Shown here one piece after another: positions 1 through 10,218 of a stretch of DNA of 64,000 nucleotides. Source of the stretch: Alphaproteobacteria bacterium. Lineage in GTDB: Bacteria > Pseudomonadota > Alphaproteobacteria > Micropepsales > Micropepsaceae. Every line of letters begins with the position of its first letter. Positions within the stretch are counted from its first letter, which is position 1. Under the pieces are notes generated by a model, which worked only from the letters and a program-made list of their open reading frames with translations, did not search any database and was not told the origin of the DNA. Location of the stretch: positions 1 to 64,000 of the forward strand of contig CANIHD010000013.1 in assembly GCA_947467345.1 (NCBI GenBank). Direction: 5' to 3'. The position numbers and the translations under genes were made by a program.

Positions 1-84
1 CGCAGAAGAAGACATTCCAGCCTTGACCGGCAGACGCCGGATCAGGCCTACTTCAACAAGCTGCCTCTTCCCGTGGCGGCATAA
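1..84 (+). CDS. IS3-family transposase OrfB, C-terminal fragment
   Basis: Only the last 27 residues are inside the window. They include HSSLDRQTPDQAYFNKLP, which matches the usual C-terminal signature of IS3-family OrfB integrases (RPHSSLxGxTPDQAYF). This segment follows the DDE catalytic core, which would lie upstream of the window. The frame ends at TAA 82-84. Whether the rest of the transposase is intact cannot be seen. Confidence 0.7.
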   Translation, partial: RRRRHSSLDRQTPDQAYFNKLPLPVAA

Positions 85-165
85 ACTGGGCAGGGGCTCC
101 ACTTATCGAAATGGGAAAACTGTTCAAACAAACCGAGCCAGCTCTGGCTACATCTTCGTAATGTT
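1..165 (+). mobile_element. 3' end of an IS3-family insertion sequence (partial)
   Basis: The window opens inside an insertion sequence. Bases 1-84 encode the last residues of an IS3-type OrfB transposase. After its stop comes about 80 bp typical of an IS3 right end, with a GGGCTCCACTT block at about 91-101 and a TGTTCAAACAAACCGAGCC block near 120-138. The outer boundary, placed near 150-165, is an estimate because the left end lies outside the window and no target duplication can be checked. It lies directly upstream of pal, where tolB is expected in this class. Confidence 0.65.
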
Positions 166-282
166 TTAACCGCATCCTTTCCGTTCAAGCAGCGTTCATT
201 GGTTACATGATTGTTAGGGAATGCCACCTGCAACTTAGCGCCGCTCGGGTAGCCGGGCGTTGCGCGTGATGGAGTATCTACG

Positions 283-843
283 ATGAGGCTTCTTTTCTCC
301 GGCGTGAAGCTGGCTGCATTTACGGCAGCCCTTTTCCTGACCGCCTGCACCACCGACAAACCTGAACCGGTCGTGACGGCCGCACCACCGCCTCCGATGT
401 CCACGCCGATGGCGCAACCGACGCCAGCGCCGGGCGCGCCGGCACCGATGGTGACGATCCTTCCCGGCAGCCGCCAGGATTTCGTCGAGAATGTCGGCGA
501 CAAAGTCTTCTTTGGCTATGACCGTGCGGACCTTGAACAACCGGCGCGCGATGTATTGCAACGCCAGGCCCAATGGCTCGCCCGTTTCCCGGATGTCGTG
601 CTGGTGCTGGAAGGCCACGCCGACGAACGTGGCACCCGCGAATATAATTTGGCGCTTGGCGCACGCCGCGCCGCTTCGATGCGCGAATTCCTCGTCAGCC
701 TCGGCGTTACCGGCGCTCGTTTGGAAACAATTTCCTACGGCAAGGAACGTTCGGTTTGCGCCGAATCCACCGATCAATGCTGGACGCAAAATCGCCGCGG
801 CGTTTCGGTGATCAAAAGCGGCGAAGTCGCCGCTGCGTTCTAA
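283..843 (+). CDS. pal: Pal, peptidoglycan-associated outer-membrane lipoprotein
   Basis: Pal anchors the outer membrane to peptidoglycan and works with the Tol complex during envelope constriction. The 186-residue product has a signal peptide ending in lipobox LTAC (Cys22), a Pro/Ala-rich linker (about 27-60), and an OmpA-like domain from about 70 to 180. The domain carries the peptidoglycan-binding signature GHADERGTREYN and a following RRA. Start ATG 283 is preceded by GGAG at 271-274. It is followed at 80 bp by cpoB, the usual tol-pal order, but an IS end rather than tolB lies immediately upstream. Family assignment is secure. Confidence 0.96.
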   Translation: MRLLFSGVKLAAFTAALFLTACTTDKPEPVVTAAPPPPMSTPMAQPTPAPGAPAPMVTILPGSRQDFVENVGDKVFFGYDRADLEQPARDVLQRQAQWLARFPDVVLVLEGHADERGTREYNLALGARRAASMREFLVSLGVTGARLETISYGKERSVCAESTDQCWTQNRRGVSVIKSGEVAAAF

Positions 844-922
844 AGTTGAATGGATACGCCGCTTCCGGAGGGGTAGATTTCCTCTGTTGGAAGCGGCGAT
901 TCTTGCCGCATGTGAGGCCAAA

Positions 923-1918
923 ATGATTCGCTGGCGGACAAGTCTTTCGATGGCGGCAGCATCTGGCCTGCTGCTGGCTGCAACGGTCCATTCCTCCTGG
1001 GCGCAGCCTGCCGACGATGTGAGGACACAGGTCCAGCGCTTACAGCGCGACATGTCCGATCTGCAGCGCGAAGTATTCCGTAACCAGCCGCAGCGCCCCG
1101 GCGCGGCCATGCCGCCGCCCAATTATGCCCCCGCGCCAGTGCCGGACATGGCGGCGACGCAACGCGTCAATGACATCGAAGAATCGCTCCGCCAAATAAC
1201 GGGTCGGCTCGAGGAATTGGGCCATCAACTCGATGAGCTGGCGCAGAAGAATGACCGCCTGCAGCGCCAAGTGGATTTCCTGGAGAAAGGGCGCGACACC
1301 GCTCCAGCGGGTTTGGCCAACGATTTGGGTCCTGATGTGAACGGCAATGGCCCGCAGGATCTGGCGCTCAATCCGCCGCCGCGTAACGTGACACCCCAAT
1401 ACGAATTCACCCTGCCGCCGGTTACGCCACTGAATTCGCCCCCCTTCCGCGAGCCGCCCCCTTCGAATGTGCTGGGCAATTTGCGCGAGGCCCCGCCGCG
1501 CGCCGCGCCGCCGCCCCCGACAGGCGCCGGCGATCCCGCCGCCGAATATGATTCGGCCATGGGGCTTTTAGCCCGCGCTCAATATGATCAAGCGCGCGGC
1601 GCCTTTCGCGCCTTCGCCGATACCCACAATGGAAACGAGCTTGCCCCCACCGCGCTGTATTGGACCGGCGACATCGCCTATTCTATGCAGCGCGACTACG
1701 CCGGTGCGGCCAGGGATTTCGCCGAGCTCTTGAAGAAATATCCGGGCGCACCGCGGGCGCCGGAAGGCATGTTGAAACTGGGGCTCTCATTGCTAGCTCT
1801 GGGCCAAAAGCAGGAAGGTTGTGCCGCTCTTGCCGCGCTCCCCGCGAAATACCCCAACGCCAATCCGACCATCGTCAACCGCAGCCGCGTCGAGCGGCGC
1901 ACGGTTGGCTGCGTCTAA
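923..1918 (+). CDS. cpoB: CpoB (YbgF), Tol-Pal system coordinator
   Basis: Periplasmic protein that coordinates peptidoglycan synthesis with Tol-Pal during constriction. I chose ATG 923 (331 residues) because it begins a clean signal peptide ending near SSWAQ and has GAGG at 914-917; an upstream TTG at 887 would add 12 residues ahead of the signal. After the signal come a coiled-coil trimerisation segment (about 25-110, rich in Q/L/E), a long Pro/Asn-rich linker, and C-terminal TPR repeats (about 215-325, with AEYDSAMGLLARAQYDQA). Its 3' end overlaps the likely start of tilS, suggesting coupled translation. Confidence 0.93.
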   Translation: MIRWRTSLSMAAASGLLLAATVHSSWAQPADDVRTQVQRLQRDMSDLQREVFRNQPQRPGAAMPPPNYAPAPVPDMAATQRVNDIEESLRQITGRLEELGHQLDELAQKNDRLQRQVDFLEKGRDTAPAGLANDLGPDVNGNGPQDLALNPPPRNVTPQYEFTLPPVTPLNSPPFREPPPSNVLGNLREAPPRAAPPPPTGAGDPAAEYDSAMGLLARAQYDQARGAFRAFADTHNGNELAPTALYWTGDIAYSMQRDYAGAARDFAELLKKYPGAPRAPEGMLKLGLSLLALGQKQEGCAALAALPAKYPNANPTIVNRSRVERRTVGCV

Positions 1919-2996
1919 GGCCGCTGCGTCTAGCGCGGCTGCGCTTGAAGCGCAGTTCATCGATTCTTTCTCCGCCCTTCGCGTAGATTTAGGCCTTAAG
2001 CGCCAAAACCCCATGGCGTTTGCACTCTCGGGCGGCGGAGATTCCATGGCGCTGCTCCATTTGCTGCGCGCGTGGGCGCGCAAGACGCGCGCGCAGCTGC
2101 CGGCAGTCCTGATCGTCGATCATGGCTTACGCACCGAATCTCATTCGGAGGCCAAGGAGGCGGCTGGCTGGGCGAAGGCGCAAGGCTTCGACGCCCATGT
2201 GCTGGAATGGAAGGGCGCCAAGCCGCGCGCCAATATCGAGGACGCGGCGCGCGAAGCCCGTTATCGGCTGATGGGCGATTGGTGCCGCGCGCATAAAGTG
2301 ACAGCGCTGCTGGTAGCCCACACGGAAGACGACCAGGCCGAAAATTTTCTTCTCAGGCTGGCGCGCGGCAGCGGCGTCGACGGCCTCTCGGCGATGGCGC
2401 CGGAGGCAGCGTTCCCGATTCCGGAGTATGGCGACATTAAACTGCTGCGCCCCTTGCTCCATTTTAGGCGCGTTGACCTACGCGCCTATTTGGCGGCACG
2501 AAAAGCGCGCTGGATCGAAGACCCGATGAACGAAGACATTCGCTTCGCGCGCGTGCGCATGCGCCGGCTTCTCCCGCTGCTTGAGGCCGAAGGCATTCCG
2601 ACAAGCCGTATCGCCGATGCCTCACGCCATTTGGCGCGGGCGAGAATCGCGCTCGAGGCGCAAACCGAATCCTTCTTCGCCAAGCATCTTGTCACGGAAG
2701 ATGGGATCACCCTGGTGGACGGTGCGGCGCTTTCTGCCCTGCCCCGTGAAATCGCCCTTCGCGTTCTCAGCCGGGTGCTGACCGAGGCCTCTGGACAGGC
2801 CTATCGTCCGCGGTTCGAACGGCTGGAACGACTGTTTGCAGCCCTACAATCCGGAACCAAGCTGCGAGGGCAGACTTTGCATGGCTGTAAGGTCGCAGGC
2901 GCGGCCAAGCGCCTGCAGAAATTTGGCGCGGAAACCCTGGCGATTTCACCGGAACCACCGCGGCAGGCAGCGAGAAAACTTTATCACGCCTCATAA
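1821..2996 (+). CDS. tilS: TilS, tRNA(Ile)-lysidine synthase
   Basis: Converts C34 of the CAU-anticodon tRNA-Ile to lysidine using ATP and lysine, so that AUA is read as Ile. The N-terminal PP-loop ATPase motif SGGGDSMALL follows FALS. Downstream are the HGLRTES and AHTEDDQAENFLLRLARG blocks of the TilS core. The frame is open from GTG 1821, inside cpoB, with AGGAAGG just upstream. A TTG at 1905 would give 363 residues and matches where family members usually begin, so the start is uncertain. Either way the gene overlaps cpoB. Confidence 0.92.
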   Translation: MPLLPRSPRNTPTPIRPSSTAAASSGARLAASKAAASSAAALEAQFIDSFSALRVDLGLKRQNPMAFALSGGGDSMALLHLLRAWARKTRAQLPAVLIVDHGLRTESHSEAKEAAGWAKAQGFDAHVLEWKGAKPRANIEDAAREARYRLMGDWCRAHKVTALLVAHTEDDQAENFLLRLARGSGVDGLSAMAPEAAFPIPEYGDIKLLRPLLHFRRVDLRAYLAARKARWIEDPMNEDIRFARVRMRRLLPLLEAEGIPTSRIADASRHLARARIALEAQTESFFAKHLVTEDGITLVDGAALSALPREIALRVLSRVLTEASGQAYRPRFERLERLFAALQSGTKLRGQTLHGCKVAGAAKRLQKFGAETLAISPEPPRQAARKLYHAS

Positions 2997-3119
2997 AGGG
3001 CGCATTCTCGGGCACCAATTAAACTCTTAACGGTTTTCTGACTGGCAGGATCGTAGTTTCATACCTATCTCTGGGTGACCCCCAGGCTGGAATTTCCGGC
3101 CGAACCGAAGGATAGCCGC

Positions 3120-5054
3120 GTGGCCAATTTTCGTAATCTCGCTCTCTGGATCATCATCGCGCTTCTCTTGGTCGCCTTGTTCAATCTTTTCCAAGGACAG
3201 CCGCAGCGGGCCCAGCGTACCGAGATGACCTATAGCGAATTCATCACACAGGTGGATTCGGGCGCTGTAACGCGCGTCACGCTGAACGGCAATGTTATCG
3301 AAGGTCAGACCAAGAACAATTCACGCTTCACGACGCTGAAGCCGCAGGAAGACCCCACGCTTGTTCAACGGCTGTTGGACAAGAAGGTCGATGTTCAGGT
3401 GCGCGCCGACGACAGCGAAACGCCGATGCTGCTCAACGTCTTTATCAACTGGTTCCCGATGCTGCTGATCGCGGCAATCTGGATTTTCTTTATTCGCCAG
3501 ATGCAGTCGGGCGGCGGCAAAGCCATGGGCTTCGGCAAGAGCCGCGCCAAAATGCTGACCGAGCGCCACGGCCGCGTGACATTTGAAGATGTCGCCGGTG
3601 TCGATGAAGCCAAAGATGATTTGGTCGAGATTGTCGACTTCTTGCGCGATCCGCAGAAATTTCAAAAACTCGGCGGGCGCATTCCCAAGGGCGTGTTGTT
3701 GGTCGGACCGCCGGGCACCGGCAAGACGCTGCTTGCGCGCGCCATCGCCGGCGAGGCCAACGTGCCGTTCTTCACGATCTCCGGTTCGGACTTCGTTGAA
3801 ATGTTCGTGGGTGTCGGCGCCAGCCGCGTGCGCGATATGTTCGAGCAAGCGAAGAAGAACGCGCCTTGCATCGTGTTCATCGATGAAATCGACGCGGTCG
3901 GCCGTCATCGCGGCGCCGGTCTCGGCGGCGGCAATGACGAACGCGAGCAGACACTGAACCAATTGTTGGTCGAGATGGACGGCTTCGAAGCCAATGAAGG
4001 CGTCATCCTGATTGCAGCGACCAACCGTCCGGACGTTTTGGACCCGGCATTGCTGCGCCCCGGCCGTTTCGACCGCCAGATTGTTGTGCCCAATCCCGAT
4101 CTCGCCGGCCGCGAAAAAATTCTGAAAGTTCACATGCGGAAAGTCCCGCTGGGACCGGATGTCGATCCGCGCACGGTCGCGCGAGGCACGCCGGGATTCT
4201 CCGGCGCCGATCTCGCCAATCTCGTGAATGAAGCCGCATTGTTGGCAGCGCGCAAAGGCCGCCGCGTCGTCTCCATGACGGAATTCGAAAACGCCAAAGA
4301 CAAGGTGATGATGGGCGCGGAGCGGCGCACCCTCGCTATGTCCGAAGACGAGAAAAAGCTGACCGCCTATCACGAAGGCGGTCATGCCTTGGTGGCGTTG
4401 AACGTGATCGGTTCCGATCCCATTCATAAGGCGACGATCATTCCGCGCGGTCGTGCGCTGGGCATGGTGATGCGCTTGCCGGAGCGCGACCAGCTCTCCT
4501 TGAGCCGCCAGAAGCTGAATGCCGATTTGTGCGTCGCCTTTGGCGGCCGTATCGCCGAAGAACTGATCTTCGGCTACGACAAAGTCACGACTGGTGCGCA
4601 ATCGGATATCGACCACGCCACGCGCATGGCGCGTGCGATGGTCACGCGCTTCGGCATGTCGGACGAACTGGGACCGATCGCCTATGCCGAGAATCAGCAA
4701 GAAGTGTTCCTGGGCCACAGCGTTTCGCGCACCCAGAACATCTCGGAAGCGACGGCGCAGAAGATCGACTCCGAAGTGCGCCGGATCGTCAACGACACTT
4801 ACGGCCAGGCGAAACAAATCCTGACCGACAAGATCGACGATCTGCATAAGGTCGCCAAAGGCCTGTTGGAATACGAAACGCTGACCGGCGACGAAATCAT
4901 CGGGTTGCTTGCCGGGCGTCCGCCCGTGCGCACGCCCTATGACGAGCCGCCGCCGGAAGTTACCCGCCCCGCCGCAACGGTGCCGCCCTCCGGGCGCCCG
5001 CCGCGCAATGAGCCGGGCATCGGCGTCAATCCGGAACCGCAACCCGGCACGTAA
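3120..5054 (+). CDS. ftsH: FtsH, membrane AAA+ zinc protease
   Basis: Inner-membrane ATP-dependent protease that degrades misassembled membrane proteins and regulators such as RpoH, which is also encoded in this window. GTG 3120 follows AAGGA and starts [10 protein letters not shown], the family N-terminus (644 residues); an upstream GTG at 3075 looks spurious. There are two membrane segments (about 6-25 and 103-125), Walker A GPPGTGKT at 196-203, Walker [12 protein letters not shown], the second-region-of-homology arginines, and zinc motif HEGGH at 418-422. The C-terminal tail is proline-rich. A strong terminator follows at 5073. Confidence 0.97.
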   Translation: MANFRNLALWIIIALLLVALFNLFQGQPQRAQRTEMTYSEFITQVDSGAVTRVTLNGNVIEGQTKNNSRFTTLKPQEDPTLVQRLLDKKVDVQVRADDSETPMLLNVFINWFPMLLIAAIWIFFIRQMQSGGGKAMGFGKSRAKMLTERHGRVTFEDVAGVDEAKDDLVEIVDFLRDPQKFQKLGGRIPKGVLLVGPPGTGKTLLARAIAGEANVPFFTISGSDFVEMFVGVGASRVRDMFEQAKKNAPCIVFIDEIDAVGRHRGAGLGGGNDEREQTLNQLLVEMDGFEANEGVILIAATNRPDVLDPALLRPGRFDRQIVVPNPDLAGREKILKVHMRKVPLGPDVDPRTVARGTPGFSGADLANLVNEAALLAARKGRRVVSMTEFENAKDKVMMGAERRTLAMSEDEKKLTAYHEGGHALVALNVIGSDPIHKATIIPRGRALGMVMRLPERDQLSLSRQKLNADLCVAFGGRIAEELIFGYDKVTTGAQSDIDHATRMARAMVTRFGMSDELGPIAYAENQQEVFLGHSVSRTQNISEATAQKIDSEVRRIVNDTYGQAKQILTDKIDDLHKVAKGLLEYETLTGDEIIGLLAGRPPVRTPYDEPPPEVTRPAATVPPSGRPPRNEPGIGVNPEPQPGT

Positions 5055-5072
5055 TTAGCCACGCAATCGACA

Positions 5073-5111
5073 TCTCGCCGCGATAGAAAACTGTCGCGGC
5101 GAGAGTCTTTT
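5073..5111 (+). terminator. Rho-independent terminator after ftsH
   Basis: A perfect 11-bp inverted repeat (TCTCGCCGCGA at 5073-5083 against TCGCGGCGAGA at 5094-5104) with a 10-base AT-rich loop is followed by GTCTTTT. It lies 18 bp after the ftsH stop and ahead of folP, so it probably ends the pal-ftsH transcript. Confidence 0.85.
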
Positions 5112-5162
5112 CGCGTAAGCTACGGTTTTGGCTAGCGCGGATGCGCTATTCTTCCCCCGCCC

Positions 5163-6026
5163 ATGCCTTCCCGAGGGCTCGTTTGTCCAACGGTGACATT
5201 TTCCGTGCGCACGCAGATTTTCGGCATTCTGAACATCACAACGGATTCGTTTTCCGACGGCGGGCGCTTTCTCGCTCCGGAAGCAGCGATTGAACATGCC
5301 GGACGTCTGATCGCGGATGGCGCGGATGTGCTGGATATCGGCGGCGCCTCCAGCAATCCGGATGCAGCCCCGGTGCCGAGCGAGATCGAAATCGCGCGGC
5401 TGGCGCCGGTGGTGGCGCGCGCCCACGCCGAGAACTGGCCGGTCTCCATCGACAGTTTTTCACCGGCCACGCAAATCTGGGCCCTGGAACAAGGCGTCGC
5501 CTACCTCAACGACATCAGCGGGTTCCCCGATCCGGTGATCTATCCGCAATTGGCCGGCGGCTCCGCTAGACTGATCGTCATGCATTCGGTGCAGAGGGGG
5601 CAGGCGACGCGGGCCGAGACTGATCCCGAAACAATCGCGGAGCGGATCATCGCGTTTTTCGACGCCCGCATCGAAGCCCTGACACGCGCGGGAATCGCGC
5701 GCGAACGGCTCATCATTGATCCCGGCATGGGGTTTTTCCTGGGCGCTGACCCCAAGGTCTCGCTGGCGGTGCTGCGCGCCCTACCCGCCCTACGTGCCGC
5801 TCTGGGCCTTCCTCTGCTGGTTTCGGTCTCACGCAAATCGTTCCTGCGCAAATTGGTGGAGCGAGAGGCGAAGGATGCCGGCCCGGCTTCTCTGGCCGCG
5901 GAACTTTATGCCGCCACAAATGGGGCAGATATGATCCGCACCCATAATCCGGCGGCGTTTCGGGACGCGTTAATCATTTGGTCCCATATTGTACAGAACT
6001 CCAAAGAGACCCCGTTTCAAACTTGA
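5163..6026 (+). CDS. folP: FolP, dihydropteroate synthase
   Basis: Condenses 6-hydroxymethyl-dihydropterin pyrophosphate with para-aminobenzoate in folate synthesis; cytosolic TIM barrel. Diagnostic motifs are FGILNITTDSFSDGG near the N-terminus, ADVLDIGGASSNP, DISGF, LIIDPGMGF and VSVSRKSFL near the C-terminus. The 287-residue length is normal. ATG 5163 is used, although GTG 5205, just before the conserved FGILN, is possible and neither has a strong ribosome site. It is followed by glmM, a common alphaproteobacterial order (ftsH-folP-glmM). Confidence 0.95.
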   Translation: MPSRGLVCPTVTFSVRTQIFGILNITTDSFSDGGRFLAPEAAIEHAGRLIADGADVLDIGGASSNPDAAPVPSEIEIARLAPVVARAHAENWPVSIDSFSPATQIWALEQGVAYLNDISGFPDPVIYPQLAGGSARLIVMHSVQRGQATRAETDPETIAERIIAFFDARIEALTRAGIARERLIIDPGMGFFLGADPKVSLAVLRALPALRAALGLPLLVSVSRKSFLRKLVEREAKDAGPASLAAELYAATNGADMIRTHNPAAFRDALIIWSHIVQNSKETPFQT

Positions 6027-6119
6027 AATATAAGGGTCAATGTTTTGAGCAACGTATAGTGGAAGCTTTTCTAGTGTCGGTCGCTCCTGACCGGATCAAA
6101 CAAGTGAGTGCGTAAAGCG

Positions 6120-7466
6120 ATGACCCGTAAATTGTTCGGTACTGACGGCATTCGTGGTTTGGCGAACCGTTTCCCGATGACCCCGGAAATCGCAATGAAG
6201 GCCGGCATGGCCGCGGGGCAGATTTTCACCCGCGGCGATCATCGTCATCGCGTCGTTATCGGCAAAGACACGCGCCTGTCGGGCTACATGATCGAATCCG
6301 CCCTGACCGCCGGCTTCACCGCCGTGGGCATGGACGTGTTCCTTTTCGGTCCGCTGCCTACACCCGCCGTCGCCATGATGACGCGCTCGCTGCGCGCCGA
6401 TCTCGGCGTCATGATTTCGGCTTCGCACAACCACTACGCCGACAACGGAATCAAATTCTTCGGTCCCGACGGGCACAAGCTGTCGGACGAGCGCGAGTCT
6501 GAAATCGAAACCCTGATGATGAAGGGTCTCGAAGAAGGTCTGACCAGCGCGCAAACGATTGGCCGCGCCAAGCGCATCGATGATGCGCAGGCGCGCTATA
6601 TTGAATTCACCAAGCGCACCTTTCCGAAACATTTGCGTCTCGACGGTTTGCGCATTGTTGTCGATTGCGCGAATGGCGCGGCCTATAAGGTGGCGCCTGC
6701 TGTTCTTTGGGAACTCGGCGCCGAAATCATCGCGCTTGGCGTCGATCCAAGCGGCACCAACATCAATTTCGAATGCGGCTCCACCGCGCCTGAGGCGATG
6801 TGCGCCAAGGTTCGCGAGACGCGCGCCGATTTCGGCATCGCGCTCGATGGCGACGCCGACCGCGTGGTGATGTGCGACGAGCTTGGCCGCATGATCGACG
6901 GAGATCAGATCCTGGCGCTTATCGCGCGCTCATGGTCGAAGGCCGGCGATCTCAAGGGCGGCGGTGTTGTCGGCACGGTGATGTCGAATATCGGCCTGGA
7001 ACGTTACCTCTCCGGCCTCAATTTGCGCCTCGGACGCGCTGCTGTGGGCGACCGTTACGTCATCGAAATGATGATCGAAGGCGGCTTCAACGTCGGCGGC
7101 GAACAATCGGGGCACATCATCCTAAACGATTTCGCCACGACCGGAGACGGCATCATTGCCGCGCTGCAGGTTCTGGCAGTGATCGCTGGTGACGGCATGC
7201 GCGCCAGCGAGGCGGCGCATCTCTTCGAGCCGGCGCCGCAGATTCTCGAAAACGTGCGCTTCCGCAATCGCTCGCCGCTGGTCGACGAAAAAGTTCAGAG
7301 CAGCATCAAAGCTTCAGAAGCGCGGCTGAACGGCACCGGCCGCCTTTTGGTGCGCAAATCCGGCACCGAACCGGTCATCCGCGTGATGGGCGAAAGCGAA
7401 GACGAAAACCTGCTGCGCGAAGTCGTCAACGAAGTGGTGGCGGTGATCCGCGAAGCGGCCGCCTAA
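6120..7466 (+). CDS. glmM: GlmM, phosphoglucosamine mutase
   Basis: Interconverts glucosamine-6-phosphate and glucosamine-1-phosphate on the way to UDP-GlcNAc. ATG 6120 gives [13 protein letters not shown], the classic N-terminus, and 448 residues; a GTG 12 bases upstream is in frame but unlikely. The catalytic phosphoserine is Ser102 in ISASHN, the Mg-binding loop is DGDADRV at 243-249, and the C-terminal phosphate-binding loop is [15 protein letters not shown]. It is separated from thiD by 4 bases, so the two are probably co-transcribed. Confidence 0.97.
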   Translation: MTRKLFGTDGIRGLANRFPMTPEIAMKAGMAAGQIFTRGDHRHRVVIGKDTRLSGYMIESALTAGFTAVGMDVFLFGPLPTPAVAMMTRSLRADLGVMISASHNHYADNGIKFFGPDGHKLSDERESEIETLMMKGLEEGLTSAQTIGRAKRIDDAQARYIEFTKRTFPKHLRLDGLRIVVDCANGAAYKVAPAVLWELGAEIIALGVDPSGTNINFECGSTAPEAMCAKVRETRADFGIALDGDADRVVMCDELGRMIDGDQILALIARSWSKAGDLKGGGVVGTVMSNIGLERYLSGLNLRLGRAAVGDRYVIEMMIEGGFNVGGEQSGHIILNDFATTGDGIIAALQVLAVIAGDGMRASEAAHLFEPAPQILENVRFRNRSPLVDEKVQSSIKASEARLNGTGRLLVRKSGTEPVIRVMGESEDENLLREVVNEVVAVIREAAA

Positions 7467-7470
7467 CTTC

Positions 7471-8274
7471 ATGCTTGTGCCCGCTCGTGTTCTATCCATA
7501 GCGGGCTCGGATTCGGGCGGCGGCGCCGGCTTGCAAGCCGACATCAAAACGCTATGCGCCTTTGGCTGCTACGCGATGACGGCTGTTACGGCTGTAACAG
7601 TTCAAGACACCACCGGTGTTTACGGCGTAGCGGATATCGCGCCCGAGATCGTGGCTGCGCAGATCACCCGCGTTCTGAACGATATCGGCGCCGACGCCAT
7701 CAAGATCGGCATGCTGGGCTCAGCCGAGATCACCGAGGCGGTCGCCGACGCGTTGCAGGCGCGCGGCAGTATCCCCTTGGTGCTTGATACGGTGATGATC
7801 GCCAAAGGCGGCGCGGCGCTGATCGACGAAGCGGGAATCGCCGCCATGAAATCGTGTCTCATTGCCGGTGCCGATCTTGTGACGCCGAACGCGCCGGAAG
7901 CGGCGCGCCTCACCGGCATCAATGTGGAAACGCCTGACGATTTGGTACACGCAGGTCACGCGCTTCTCGCGCTTGGCGCGCGCGCCGCGCTGATGAAAGG
8001 CGGACATCTTTCCGGCAACATGGTCACCGATATTCTGGTGACGCCGTTCGACGTTCAAATCTTCGAGGCCTGGCGTATCGATACGCGCTCGACGCATGGC
8101 ACGGGTTGCACGCTGGCTTCAGCCTGCGCCGCCGGACTCGCGCAAGGCATGCAGTTGCACGATGCGGTAGCGCGCGCGCATCGCTATGTGCAGGAAGCCA
8201 TCCGCACCGCGCCGGGATTCGGCCACGGCAACGGCCCGCTCAACCATTTGCACGGTCTCAGCGAAAAAGCCTGA
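7471..8274 (+). CDS. thiD: ThiD, hydroxymethylpyrimidine (phosphate) kinase
   Basis: Phosphorylates HMP and HMP-phosphate in thiamine synthesis. The 267-residue ribokinase-fold protein begins with SIAGSDSGGGAGLQADIKT and carries the anion-hole/catalytic segment STHGTGCTLASA near the C-terminus. Start ATG 7471 lies just after the glmM stop. The gene ends convergently 11 bp from the next minus-strand gene. It could be HMP kinase only or bifunctional; the sequence does not separate these. Confidence 0.94.
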   Translation: MLVPARVLSIAGSDSGGGAGLQADIKTLCAFGCYAMTAVTAVTVQDTTGVYGVADIAPEIVAAQITRVLNDIGADAIKIGMLGSAEITEAVADALQARGSIPLVLDTVMIAKGGAALIDEAGIAAMKSCLIAGADLVTPNAPEAARLTGINVETPDDLVHAGHALLALGARAALMKGGHLSGNMVTDILVTPFDVQIFEAWRIDTRSTHGTGCTLASACAAGLAQGMQLHDAVARAHRYVQEAIRTAPGFGHGNGPLNHLHGLSEKA

Positions 8275-8285
8275 TTTTACGGGTC

Positions 8286-8852
8286 TTATCGCGCCGGTGC
8301 CGGCGCAGCCTTCGTGATAACGAACTTGGCTTCCGGCGTCGTGGTTTTCGCCGCGTCCTGCAGGACAATGGCGAGATCCTCGATTTTCGTGAACAGACAG
8401 CGCGCATTGGTCGACGTGCGCTCGACATTCGCGATCAGTTTCTTGTCGAGCCATTCCTGACGCGGGCCACAATCCGGCTTGTGTTGAATGGCCGTGGTGC
8501 CGTCGAACTCGACCAATTCATAATAATATTCGCTGATGCGCTTCTCATCGGAGGAATCGTTCATCTGCGCGATGAAGCGTCCCGGTGCGATCCGCTTCAA
8601 AAGAAACGGAACGCTGCGTTCGGTTTCGCCGTCTTCGATATAGACGTAATAGCCGTCAACGATGCCGAGCGTGCGGCCTTCCTTCTTGGTCCAATCTTTT
8701 CCGGCCGGCACGAAGCCGTCGAAATGGGTGCGATGTGGAACAGGATAATCCGCCGTTGCCGGCGTGATGAAGGGTGTCTTGCTCACATAGCAGCCGCTGA
8801 GGCCGAACGCGGCCACGCATAAAAGAGCGGGCACCAGTTTTTGCATCGTCAC
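8286..8852 (-). CDS. Hypothetical lipoprotein
   Basis: I do not recognise the family. The product (about 186-188 residues) has a lipoprotein signal with lipobox LSGC about 20 residues in, followed by a beta-rich, Tyr/Asp-rich soluble domain with no known motif (for example [11 protein letters not shown] and [11 protein letters not shown]). The start is either ATG 8852 or the third codon (8846). The start overlaps the purA stop by 4 bases, so it is translated as the distal gene of a purA operon. Function unknown; probably exported and membrane anchored. Confidence 0.8.
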   Translation of the reverse strand: MTMQKLVPALLCVAAFGLSGCYVSKTPFITPATADYPVPHRTHFDGFVPAGKDWTKKEGRTLGIVDGYYVYIEDGETERSVPFLLKRIAPGRFIAQMNDSSDEKRISEYYYELVEFDGTTAIQHKPDCGPRQEWLDKKLIANVERTSTNARCLFTKIEDLAIVLQDAAKTTTPEAKFVITKAAPAPAR

Positions 8853-10141
8853 CCGAGAAAGGGATCGCGCACCAGGATTGTATCCTCGCGCTCCGGGCTG
8901 GTGGAAAGCAATGTCACCTGGGCGCCGATCAATTCTTCGATTCGGCGAATATATTTGATGGCCGTGGCCGGCAGATCCGCCCAGGAGCGCGCGCCGCGCG
9001 TGGACGCGCCCCAGCCTTCAAATGTCTCGTAAATGGGCTCGATCCGCGCCTGTTCATTGGCGTCCACGGGCAGATAGTCGAGCTGCTTACCATCCAGGCT
9101 GTAACCGACGCAGACATTGACCTCTTCAAACCCATCCAAAACATCGAGCTTGGTGAGCGCAATGCCAGAGATGCCGCCGGTGGTCACGGTCTGGCGCACC
9201 AGCACGGCGTCGAACCAGCCGCAGCGGCGCTTGCGCCCAGTGACAGTGCCGAACTCGGCGCCCGTTCTGCCGATGCGTTCGCCGATCTCGTTTTTCAGTT
9301 CGGTCGGGAATGGGCCTTCGCCCACGCGCGTCGTGTAGGCCTTGGCGATGCCGAGAACGAAGCCGATATCGTTGGGACCACAGCCCGAACCCGCCGCGGC
9401 CTGCCCCGCAACCGTGTTGGACGACGTCACATAAGGATACGTGCCGTGGTCGATATCGAGGAGCGCGCCTTGCGCGCCTTCGAACAAAACGCGGCGGCCT
9501 TCGCTACGCGCCTGCTCCAAGCGGCGCCACACCGGCCCGGCAAAGGGAACGATCTTCGGTGCAATCTCGGCTAGTTCACGCATCAATTGCGCGCCATCGA
9601 CTTCCGCCACGCCCATGCCGCGGCGAAGCGCGTTGTGATGGACAAGCAGGCGATCGATTTTGGGGCCCAGCGTTTTGACGTCTTTCAAATCTACCACGCG
9701 AATGGCGCGGCGGCCGACCTTGTCTTCGTAGGCGGGACCAATGCCGCGCCGTGTTGTGCCGAGAGCCGTCGCGGTGCTGGAGGTCTCGCGATAATGATCG
9801 AGTTCGCGGTGCAGTGGCAAAATCAGCGGCGCATTTTCCGCCACCATCAGGCTGGCGGGTGTGACATTCACGCCCAACGCTTTCACGCGCTCGATCTCAT
9901 CGAGAAGCGCCCATGGATCCACCACTACGCCATTGCCGATGATGGCAAGCTTGCCCGGACGCACTACGCCCGAAGGCAACAGGCTGAGCTTGTAAGTGAC
10001 GCCGTCGATCACCAGCGTGTGGCCGGCATTGTGTCCGCCTTGAAAACGCACAACCACGTCGGCGCGCGCCGACAGCCAATCGACAATCTTTCCCTTGCCC
10101 TCGTCGCCCCATTGGGCGCCGATCACCGCAACATTCGCCAT
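8849..10141 (-). CDS. purA: PurA, adenylosuccinate synthetase
   Basis: Joins IMP and aspartate with GTP to make adenylosuccinate, the first committed AMP step. The N-terminus [15 protein letters not shown] is the GTP-binding glycine-rich loop; GGHNAGHT, the [14 protein letters not shown] block and a [11 protein letters not shown] block follow. ATG 10141 (430 residues) fits the family; an in-frame TTG 9 bases upstream is unlikely. AGGAAG lies 10 bases before the start. It overlaps the downstream lipoprotein gene start. Confidence 0.97.
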   Translation of the reverse strand: MANVAVIGAQWGDEGKGKIVDWLSARADVVVRFQGGHNAGHTLVIDGVTYKLSLLPSGVVRPGKLAIIGNGVVVDPWALLDEIERVKALGVNVTPASLMVAENAPLILPLHRELDHYRETSSTATALGTTRRGIGPAYEDKVGRRAIRVVDLKDVKTLGPKIDRLLVHHNALRRGMGVAEVDGAQLMRELAEIAPKIVPFAGPVWRRLEQARSEGRRVLFEGAQGALLDIDHGTYPYVTSSNTVAGQAAAGSGCGPNDIGFVLGIAKAYTTRVGEGPFPTELKNEIGERIGRTGAEFGTVTGRKRRCGWFDAVLVRQTVTTGGISGIALTKLDVLDGFEEVNVCVGYSLDGKQLDYLPVDANEQARIEPIYETFEGWGASTRGARSWADLPATAIKYIRRIEELIGAQVTLLSTSPEREDTILVRDPFLG

Positions 10142-10218
10142 AATGTCCAATTCTTCCTATGCAGCAGGCGCGCCTGCTGGCGCTTGCGCCAGATTGATGA
10201 TGTTGGGTCCGATCGACT

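Noticed and set aside
3321-5042. A very long open frame on the minus strand opposite ftsH
   Set aside because: High GC with strong codon bias opens antisense frames; the product is His/Arg-rich without motifs, and ftsH on the plus strand is certain.
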